Assembly (NCBI GenBank): GCA_019636015.1
Contig: JAHBYJ010000001.1
Coordinates: 620,001-684,000 of the forward strand
Direction: 5' to 3'
DNA length: 64,000 bases
Source of the DNA: Parvibaculaceae bacterium
GTDB lineage: Bacteria > Pseudomonadota > Alphaproteobacteria > Parvibaculales > Parvibaculaceae
Shown: one piece after another, positions 57,776 through 64,000 of the stretch
How positions within the stretch are numbered: the stretch's first letter is position 1
Layout: each line of letters starts with the position of its first letter
Made by a program: the position numbers and the translations under genes
Notes under the pieces: model-generated
Told to the model about the DNA's origin: nothing
Databases searched by the model: none
Seen by the model: the letters and a program-made list of their open reading frames with translations, nothing else

Positions 57776-59179
57776 ATGCATGAGACGGGCGAGATGAAGG
57801 GGGCAACAGCAAGGAGGGCGCCGGTCTCCAGCGGGCGGGGGGCGAGCTCGTTTGCCATCCTTTTCCTGTTCACGGTCTGCCTTGCCACGCTGCTCCCCGC
57901 GGCGGAAGCCGCGAGCCGCACGCTCGAAATTGCCTCGGGCGGCCAACGCGTCCTGAAGCTCGATGCGCCTGTCGACCGTATCGCCGTTTCCAATCCCGCG
58001 GTTGTCAATGTGACCGTCGTCACCTCGCGCGAATTGCGCCTGCTCGGCCAGCAGGCCGGCACCTCCGACCTCTCCATCTGGCTCACAAATGGCGTGAACC
58101 ACAATTGGCGTGTCGTTGTCGGCGCCGATCTCGCCGGCGTCCGCGACGAACTTGCGCGCGACCCCTCGCTGCAGGGCGTGACCGCGGCCGGAACCGGGCA
58201 GGGCGTCGCATTGAAGGGCGAGGTCGGCAGTCTCGAAGACCGGCAGAAGGCCGTGAATCTCGCCCGTTCTCATGTCGGGGTCGAAGTGCGCGACATGATG
58301 GAGGTTGGCGACCGGCGCATGGTTGCCGTGGAGGTGCGCTTTGCAGCCGTGTCGACAAGCACGCTCAAGGCACTCGGCCTCAACTTCCAGAGCCTCGACA
58401 ACAACTTCCAGTTCGCAGCCATCGGGCCGAACTCCTCCTCGAATTTCGGCTACACGCCGGGCACCGGGCTCGACCCCGATACCAGCCTGCCGCTCAGCCA
58501 GGCATTCAACCTCTTTCTCGCCTGGCCGGGCAGCGATCTCCTCGGCGTCATCAGCGCTCTGAGCAACGCCAATCTGGCGCAGCTCCTGGCCGAGCCCACG
58601 CTGCTCGTCCGCAGCGGCGAGGACGCGGAATTTCTCGCCGGCGGCGAAGTGCCGATTCCCGTGCCGCAATCGGGCGCAGGCAATGGCACCGTCACCATCG
58701 AATACAAGCGCTTCGGCGTGCAGCTTGGCGTCGCCGCGACCGTACTCGACGATGAACGCATCATCCTCAAGGTCAATCCCGAGGTGAGCGAACTCGACTA
58801 CACCAATGCCCTCGTCGTGCAGGGCTTCCGCGTGCCGGCGCTGCGGACCCGTTCGACGCGAACCACGATCGAGCTCGGCGACGGGCAGAGCTTCGTGCTT
58901 GCCGGTCTCATGTACAGCGCCTCGGGCAATATCGAAGACCGGATTCCGGGCATCGGCGAACTGCCGGTCATCGGCTCCTTCTTCAAGCGGACTCAGAATT
59001 CGCGCGAGCGTCAGGAGCTCATCATCGTCGCGACGCCGCGCCTCGTCTCGCCCATGGAGCCGGGCCAGGTGCCGAAGCTTCCCGGCGAAGGACAGCGCTA
59101 CGATACGAGCCTCGGCAAGAACCTGCTCAATGTGGACACGCTCGAGGACCACATTGTCCGCCACGGCTTGATGAGGTGA
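57776..59179 (+). CDS. cpaC: Flp pilus secretin CpaC/RcpA
   Basis: A 467-residue outer-membrane secretin. A signal segment ends at AAEAAS near residue 46. The N-terminal pilus/BON part (VDRIAVSNPAVVNVTVV...GQQAGTSDLSIW) precedes the secretin core with VEVRFAAVS, LLAEPTLLVRSGEDAEFLAGGEVPIPVPQ and TRSTRTTIELGDGQSFVLAGLM. It forms the ring through which the Flp pilus leaves. It follows cpaB by 26 bp and precedes cpaE by four. Confidence 0.93.
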   Translation: MHETGEMKGATARRAPVSSGRGASSFAILFLFTVCLATLLPAAEAASRTLEIASGGQRVLKLDAPVDRIAVSNPAVVNVTVVTSRELRLLGQQAGTSDLSIWLTNGVNHNWRVVVGADLAGVRDELARDPSLQGVTAAGTGQGVALKGEVGSLEDRQKAVNLARSHVGVEVRDMMEVGDRRMVAVEVRFAAVSTSTLKALGLNFQSLDNNFQFAAIGPNSSSNFGYTPGTGLDPDTSLPLSQAFNLFLAWPGSDLLGVISALSNANLAQLLAEPTLLVRSGEDAEFLAGGEVPIPVPQSGAGNGTVTIEYKRFGVQLGVAATVLDDERIILKVNPEVSELDYTNALVVQGFRVPALRTRSTRTTIELGDGQSFVLAGLMYSASGNIEDRIPGIGELPVIGSFFKRTQNSRERQELIIVATPRLVSPMEPGQVPKLPGEGQRYDTSLGKNLLNVDTLEDHIVRHGLMR

Positions 59180-59183
59180 CGGC

Positions 59184-60380
59184 ATGAACCGCGTTCTTCT
59201 CATCTCCGGAGACAGTGCTCTCGCCGCCCGCGTGAAACGGGCGCTCGAAAGCGATGCGACGGTGATGGTTGCCGATCCCGCGGCCGGCAACGTTGTCGAG
59301 ATTGCCGAGCAGTTCAGGCCCGAATGCGTTCTCGCCGATGCGGAAGTGCATATGGGCGCGCGCACGGTGTTCGAAAGGCTGTCGACGCTGCGTGGCTGGT
59401 TCTCTGCCCTGCCGATGATCGTGATCGGCAACGAGATGGGTGCCCAGCTCATCCTAACGGCCATGCGCGCGGGCGCGCAGGACTTCATCGACCGGGACGC
59501 CTCGCCGGATGATTTCCGCAATGCCGTTCTGCAGCGCATTGCGGAAAGCCGCTTCCGCCCGGCTTCCATTTCCAATCTCGTGATGACGCTGAGCGCTGCC
59601 TCGAGCGATGGCGACGACGATTTCGCGCTCAACATGGCGGCGATGGTCGCCGCCTCCCGCCCGCGCGAAGGCGTGCTCTTCGTCGATCTGGCGCTCCCGG
59701 CGAGCAATACGGCCATTGCTTTCGGCATCGACCTGAATTTCCGCGTCAAGGAAGCGGTGAAGGAAATGGCGCGGCTCGATCGCGCTCTGCTCGATTCGGC
59801 GCTGGCGCGATGCCCGCGTTCGGGCCTTTATATCCTGCCTCTCGCGCTCCACGGCGAGCCTGACGGCTGGGCGGTCGACATCCACGATCTTCGCGCCCTG
59901 CTCGAGATTTGCCGGTCGCTCTACGACGTGGTGATCGTCTCCTGCGGCCCCTTCTCTCGTCAGGAGGAGATTCTCAGCCTGCCGGAAGAGGGCGCGCTTC
60001 TGTTCCTGCCCTGCAACCAGCGCTTCACATCGATCAAGGCAGCAGCGGAGTTGCTGCGTCTCGTGCGCAATGTGCGCGGCGGCCGCGACGAGCCTGTCCT
60101 TGTCGTGCATGAATTCGCCGCCAGCATGGCGCCGACGCCGGCAGGAATCCGCGAAGCGGTGGGCGCCGCGCGCGCCCTCGAACTTCCGGTGCGCTGGCGC
60201 GACCTTGCAGACGCCATCAACCGCGGAGACCCGCTCGCTCTCTCCGCGGGTTCTCCCTACGCCCGCGAGATGTCGCGCCATCTGCAGGCGCTCAACCTCA
60301 TTCCCTATCAGGATGAGGAGACGCGCGCGCCGCAGGGCCTGAAGGATCTGACCCGCAGGATCAGGGCGGTGCTGTCATGA
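59184..60380 (+). CDS. cpaE: CpaE/TadZ-like pilus localisation protein with degenerate P-loop
   Basis: A 398-residue protein. The N-terminus is receiver-like (RVLLISGDSALAARVKRALE...AGAQDFIDRDASPDDF), and the C-terminal half has the MinD/ParA fold. At the place of the Walker A (residues about 137-147) it reads SAASSDGDDDF, with no glycine-lysine loop, so it probably does not hydrolyse ATP. Walker-B-like VLFVDLALP is partly kept. TadZ/CpaE proteins place the pilus machine at the pole; some TadZ proteins are also atypical ATPases. It overlaps cpaF by four bases (ATGA). Confidence 0.88.
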   Translation: MNRVLLISGDSALAARVKRALESDATVMVADPAAGNVVEIAEQFRPECVLADAEVHMGARTVFERLSTLRGWFSALPMIVIGNEMGAQLILTAMRAGAQDFIDRDASPDDFRNAVLQRIAESRFRPASISNLVMTLSAASSDGDDDFALNMAAMVAASRPREGVLFVDLALPASNTAIAFGIDLNFRVKEAVKEMARLDRALLDSALARCPRSGLYILPLALHGEPDGWAVDIHDLRALLEICRSLYDVVIVSCGPFSRQEEILSLPEEGALLFLPCNQRFTSIKAAAELLRLVRNVRGGRDEPVLVVHEFAASMAPTPAGIREAVGAARALELPVRWRDLADAINRGDPLALSAGSPYAREMSRHLQALNLIPYQDEETRAPQGLKDLTRRIRAVLS

Positions 60381-61603
60381 AGACCATGCAGCCCTATATG
60401 ATCGGCCCCCAGACGGCAGCGTCGGATATCGGCATTTCCGACAGCTATCAGGAAATCAAGTTTCGCGTGTTCGACCTCACGCTGGAATATCTCGACAGGC
60501 AGGATGTCGAGGGCGAGACCATACCGCTTGCGGCGCTGCAGGATGAAATCGCACGGGCCATCTCCGTCATTCTTCTCTCGCGCGGCATCGCGCTCAACAT
60601 GCGCGAACGGGCGCAGTTGATCGAGGATGTGCAGAACGAGATCGTCGGCTTCGGACCGCTCGAACCGCTCCTCAAGGACCCGAGTGTGGACGACGTGGTC
60701 GTCAACGGCCCGGCCAGCATCTATGTCGAACGTGGCGGCGAGCTCGAAGCGGTCCAGACCCGGTTCCGCGATACGGCGCATCTGATGAACGTGATCCAGC
60801 GGATCGTCAGCCCCATCGGCCGTCGCGTCGATGAGAGCACGCCCTATGTCGACGGTCGCTTGCCCGATGGTTCGCGGGTCAACGTTATCATCCCGCCTGT
60901 TGCGCTTGACGGACCGATCCTGTCGATCCGGAAGTTCAAGCAGATTCCGCTGAATGCCGACGACATGGTGCGCAACGGCACCATGACGCCCGACATGCAG
61001 AAATATCTGTCCGCCGCCGTTCGCGGGAAGAAGAACATGTTGATCTGCGGCGGCACCGGCTCCGGCAAGACGACGCTGCTCAATGTGCTGAGTTCCTATA
61101 TCGGCGCAAAGGAGCGCCTGGTGACGATCGAGGATGCGGCGGAACTGCGCCTGCAGCAGGCCCATGTCGTGCGTCTCGAAACGCGCCCGGCGTCGCCCGA
61201 CGGTGGCGGCGACGTGACGGCGCGCGATCTCATCCGCAACGTGCTGCGCATGCGGCCGGACCGGATCATTCTCGGCGAGGTCCGCTCGAGCGAGGCGATC
61301 GAGATGCTGCAGGCCATGGGCACCGGTCATGACGGCTCCATGGCGACGTTGCATGCGAACGGCCCCCGCGACGCGCTGGAGCGCCTTGAAATGCTGATCG
61401 GCCTGCACGGCTTTTCAGCGGACCTTCAGGCGGTGCGGCGGTTCATCTCCGGGGCCATCGACATCGTGGTGCATCTCGCCCGTCAGCCGGACGGAAAACG
61501 GAAGATCCTCTCGGTCTGCGAGATCGTCGGCATGGAAGGCGCGACCTATGCGCTGAGGGAAGTCTTCGCCGCGGGCGAACAGGTTGAACGGCGGAGCCTC
61601 TAG
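60377..61603 (+). CDS. cpaF: Flp pilus assembly ATPase CpaF/TadA
   Basis: A 408-residue secretion ATPase. Walker A is GGTGSGKTT at 225-233, the Asp box is [11 protein letters not shown], Walker B is [17 protein letters not shown], and the His box is [22 protein letters not shown]. All catalytic parts are intact. It powers both extension and retraction in Tad systems. It is coupled to cpaE by an ATGA overlap; ATG at codon 4 is an alternative start. Confidence 0.95.
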   Translation: MKTMQPYMIGPQTAASDIGISDSYQEIKFRVFDLTLEYLDRQDVEGETIPLAALQDEIARAISVILLSRGIALNMRERAQLIEDVQNEIVGFGPLEPLLKDPSVDDVVVNGPASIYVERGGELEAVQTRFRDTAHLMNVIQRIVSPIGRRVDESTPYVDGRLPDGSRVNVIIPPVALDGPILSIRKFKQIPLNADDMVRNGTMTPDMQKYLSAAVRGKKNMLICGGTGSGKTTLLNVLSSYIGAKERLVTIEDAAELRLQQAHVVRLETRPASPDGGGDVTARDLIRNVLRMRPDRIILGEVRSSEAIEMLQAMGTGHDGSMATLHANGPRDALERLEMLIGLHGFSADLQAVRRFISGAIDIVVHLARQPDGKRKILSVCEIVGMEGATYALREVFAAGEQVERRSL

Positions 61604-61617
61604 CAGGAAGGGAAAGA

Positions 61618-62544
61618 ATGCAGCTTCCGGTTCTCATTCTCTCGGCTGCGTGCCTCGCAACGGGCATCTGCGCCTTTCTGCTGCTCTGGCAGGGAAGGCA
61701 GCAGCGGGACGTGCAGGACCGGCTCGCACGCCTCGTCGCGCCGGCGGAAACGGAGCGCCGCCCACGCCTCTCGCTCAAGCACTGGCCGGACCTGCGGGGC
61801 TTCCTTCCCGCCGCGGCGCGGAACCGCCTCTATCAGGCGGGCATCGAACTCTCGGAAGACCGCTTCCTCGCCATTCTCGTCTTCCTGCTCTGTTTCACGC
61901 TGGCGACGGCGATCATTTTCGGTCCCTTCGTTGCCTTGCTCTTCATGACAAGCGTTCTCCTCGTCGCGGCCGCCGCTATCGACTACCGGGCGCGCAAGCG
62001 CATGGACGCGCTTTCGGACGCGATGCTCGGCTATTTCGACCGGGTGAGGCAGCTTCTCGTCGTCGGCAACAGCCTGTCGGTCGCGCTGACGCGCGCGACC
62101 CAGTCCTCGCCGCCCATCGTCGTGGAGTTTTTCCAGCCGGCCATGCGACGTATCGCCAACGGCGCCAGCGTCGGCGAAAGCATGAACCAGCTTGCCCGCG
62201 AAGTGGAAATCTACGAACTCCGGCTTTTCGGCGCCGCGATCGAAACCAATTTGCGGTTTGGCGGCGCGCTCACCGTCATCCTCGCCAATCTGATCGAGAA
62301 CATGCGCAGACGCGCGGCAGTGATGCGCGAAGTGCGGGTCAACACCTCGCAGATCAGGGCCAGCGCCTGGGTTCTCGGCATCCTGCCGATGCTCGTCGCC
62401 GCCGTCGTCATGGCGCAGAGTCCGGCCTATATGCGCTGGTTCATCGATGAACCGGCCGGCCGGCAGCTGCTTGTCTATTGCGCGATCTCTCAGATCATCG
62501 GCGCCTTCATGATGCGCAAGGTGGTCGGCTCCAACAGTTTCTAG
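61618..62544 (+). CDS. tadB: Flp pilus platform protein TadB
   Basis: A 308-residue inner-membrane protein with T2SSF topology: a first helix at 2-22, two helices about 85-125, a long cytoplasmic helical domain (about 125-255, RVRQLLVVGNSLSVALTRATQSS), and a helix pair at the end. GGGAAAG lies before ATG 61618, 15 bp after cpaF. It forms the platform with TadC that the ATPase turns. Confidence 0.9.
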   Translation: MQLPVLILSAACLATGICAFLLLWQGRQQRDVQDRLARLVAPAETERRPRLSLKHWPDLRGFLPAAARNRLYQAGIELSEDRFLAILVFLLCFTLATAIIFGPFVALLFMTSVLLVAAAAIDYRARKRMDALSDAMLGYFDRVRQLLVVGNSLSVALTRATQSSPPIVVEFFQPAMRRIANGASVGESMNQLAREVEIYELRLFGAAIETNLRFGGALTVILANLIENMRRRAAVMREVRVNTSQIRASAWVLGILPMLVAAVVMAQSPAYMRWFIDEPAGRQLLVYCAISQIIGAFMMRKVVGSNSF

Positions 62545-62555
62545 GGAAGGCAGAT

Positions 62556-63497
62556 TTGATTGAAACGCTGACATGGATGGTAGCTCTGACCGCGCTCGCG
62601 ACGGGCGGCACGGTCATGGTCGCGTCCATCCTGTCGCTGGTGCGCCGGCAGGAAGTAACGGCGCGGCTTTCGCGCCTGTTCATCCCGAACAGAGAAAACA
62701 TGACGGCGCTCGACGCGGTTCTTCATTTCCTGGAACAGCTCGGCCGGCGGATCGAGGGGGCGCGCGTCAACCAGGAACTGCGGACGCTGGTACTCCAGGC
62801 CGGCTTCTTCCAGAGCTCTTCGCTCTACATATTTGTCGGGGTGCGCTACCTGCTCGCGGCCTTCGTGGCCCTGTCCATCCTCGCGCTGCGCTATGACGGT
62901 GAGGGGCTGGACCTCGCCGATCTCCTGCTTGCGGTCCTCTTCGGCTATCTCTTCTATCGCTATGCGGTAATCGCGCTGAAGACTTATGTCGAGCGGAGGG
63001 CAACCGCCATTCGCCGCGAGCTGCCGCCCGTCCTCGACATCATGCTGATGGCGCTCGATGCGGGCGTAAGCATCGATCAGTGCATGCGTTATGTCGCGGG
63101 CGTAACGGGCGACACGGCGCCGGTGACCGGCGTCGTGCTGCGCCGCCATGTCGCCGACATCGATGCAGGCATGCCTTATGACGCCGCGCTTGAAAGGCTC
63201 GGCCAGCGCCTCGGCATCGATGAGGGCAGGGATCTTGCGGCCACGATCTCGCAAGCCCTTTATCAGGGCGGCGAACTCGGGACGACGCTGCGCCGCTTCG
63301 CCGCCGATCTGACGGACAAGCGCATGGCCACCGTGCGCGAACAGGTGGGCCGCAAGGCCCCGCATCTTACCCTTGTGATGATTCTCTTTTTTATGCCCGT
63401 GTTACTTGTCATACTCGTAGGTCCGGCGGTCGTTACTCTTCAGGGGGCGTTGGAGACCGCCGGCGAGCGATTGGGAAATCGGGGAGGCGGATCATGA
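62556..63497 (+). CDS. tadC: Flp pilus platform protein TadC
   Basis: A 313-residue inner-membrane protein of the same T2SSF type: N-terminal helix about 9-30, two helices about 90-145, a cytoplasmic domain with LPPVLDIMLMALDAGVSIDQCMRYVA, and a last helix (LTLVMILFFMPVLLVILVGPAVV). The start is taken as TTG 62556, because GGAAGG lies just before it; the first in-frame ATG is 62577. Its end overlaps tadD by four bases. Confidence 0.9.
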   Translation: MIETLTWMVALTALATGGTVMVASILSLVRRQEVTARLSRLFIPNRENMTALDAVLHFLEQLGRRIEGARVNQELRTLVLQAGFFQSSSLYIFVGVRYLLAAFVALSILALRYDGEGLDLADLLLAVLFGYLFYRYAVIALKTYVERRATAIRRELPPVLDIMLMALDAGVSIDQCMRYVAGVTGDTAPVTGVVLRRHVADIDAGMPYDAALERLGQRLGIDEGRDLAATISQALYQGGELGTTLRRFAADLTDKRMATVREQVGRKAPHLTLVMILFFMPVLLVILVGPAVVTLQGALETAGERLGNRGGGS

Positions 63498-64000
63498 AGC
63501 CTGTTGCCATCGTTCTCTGCTGCGCTCTGCTTGGGGGATGCGCGGAATATGGCTTCGAGCCCGTATCCGCGATCGCGCCTCGCGCTACCAATGTCGGAAC
63601 GCTGGACGCGGAATCGAAGTCGCATCTTTATCTGAATGTGGTGAATGGCCTTCTCGAACAGGGGCGTTATCGCGCCGCGCTTGCCTATCTCGATCAATAT
63701 GCGGTGAGCGAGCGGAAGACGCCCTTCTTCCAGCAGCTTTACGGCGAGGCGCTTCTCGGCACCGGGCAATATGATGCCGCAGGCAGCGCCTTCTCGGAAC
63801 TTACGCGCGGCCCGCTTGCGCCCGAGGGCCATAGCGGCCTCGGCCGCACCAGCGCCGCGCAAGGCGACTGGGCAACCGCCGTCTCGCATTTCCGCCAGGC
63901 TGTGGCGCTGCGTCCCTCGAGTCCGGAATTTCTCAACAATCTCGGCTATGCGCAGCTTTCGCTCGGCGGCAGCAGCATCGCGGAGGCCGAGTTCAATCTT
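63494..64000 (+). CDS. tadD: Tad lipoprotein TadD (TPR), cut by the window end
   Basis: 169 codons are visible. A lipoprotein signal MKPVAIVLCCALLGGC is lipidated at C16. TPR units follow: NGLLEQGRYRAALAYLDQYA, LYGEALLGTGQYDAAGSAFSEL, GLGRTSAAQGDWATAVSHFRQAV and the start of NLGYAQLSLGG. TadD is a pilotin-like factor for secretin assembly. It starts in an ATGA overlap with tadC. The C-terminus lies outside the window. Confidence 0.9.
   Translation, partial: MKPVAIVLCCALLGGCAEYGFEPVSAIAPRATNVGTLDAESKSHLYLNVVNGLLEQGRYRAALAYLDQYAVSERKTPFFQQLYGEALLGTGQYDAAGSAFSELTRGPLAPEGHSGLGRTSAAQGDWATAVSHFRQAVALRPSSPEFLNNLGYAQLSLGGSSIAEAEFNL

Overview
The window is a GC-rich chromosomal stretch of an alphaproteobacterium. 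A RegB/RegA-type redox pair, a complete PhyR-NepR-EcfG general stress locus, an MmcB-type repair protein, an Ada-AlkA fusion and a CpaB-to-TadD pilus cluster all point to that class. The CYP153-type P450 with hydrocarbon-related neighbours suggests an alkane-using marine or soil genus such as Parvibaculum; this genus call is an inference from gene content only.

Layout. 1-5.6 kb: end of an ankyrin protein, a metallo-beta-lactamase-fold hydrolase, regB-regA, a higBA toxin-antitoxin pair with its own palindrome, mmcB and a phosphotransferase. 5.6-14.5 kb: two paralogous di-iron ferritin-like proteins, an Hsp70-like protein, CYP153 and an RND/MMPL exporter. Several of the intergenic regions here carry the same palindrome, TGACG-N4-CGTCA, which recurs before an MFS gene at 27.2 kb. 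14.5-18.2 kb: a second P450, a HAD phosphatase, a SPOR protein and an orphan ParA. 18.5-24.5 kb: biotin genes in two divergent arms (bioB-bioA and bioF-bioD) around a PiuC-like dioxygenase and a Gly/Glu-repeat exported protein with a parS-like site before it. 24.5-32.3 kb: small membrane proteins, ogt and ada-alkA, an MFS permease, an alcohol dehydrogenase, a PstS-like protein, and a porin with a three-repeat Pho box.

32.5-38.7 kb is a general stress island: a kinase-like protein with a degenerate ATPase domain, two nepR genes, phyR, ecfG, csbD, DUF1328 and other small genes. Six promoters here fit GGAAC-N16/17-CGTT, and a seventh lies at 50.0 kb. Two of the seven drive paralogous proteins that keep only the zinc ribbon of IS1595-type transposases. 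38.8-44 kb: a TetR-controlled alcohol dehydrogenase, a thiolase, a MerR regulator and an aldehyde dehydrogenase, likely for oxidation of alcohols, aldehydes and acyl-CoAs. 44.4-49.2 kb: a type III restriction-modification pair with less GC-rich stretches. 49.6 kb: tRNA-Arg(CCG). 50-64 kb: two single-domain response regulators, a TadG-like protein, a Gly-rich lipoprotein, a TpsB-type outer-membrane transporter, then cpaB-cpaC-cpaE-cpaF-tadB-tadC-tadD running off the window end.

Genes in this window that may act together: CYP153 and perhaps the di-iron proteins could attack hydrocarbons, and the alcohol dehydrogenases, aldehyde dehydrogenase and thiolase could take the products onward. The GSR island sets a stress sigma factor over small envelope proteins. 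The Tad cluster builds an adhesive pilus. The strongest candidate for an undescribed system is the di-iron/Hsp70/CYP153/RND module with its shared operator; next is the stress-controlled pair of zinc-ribbon proteins.
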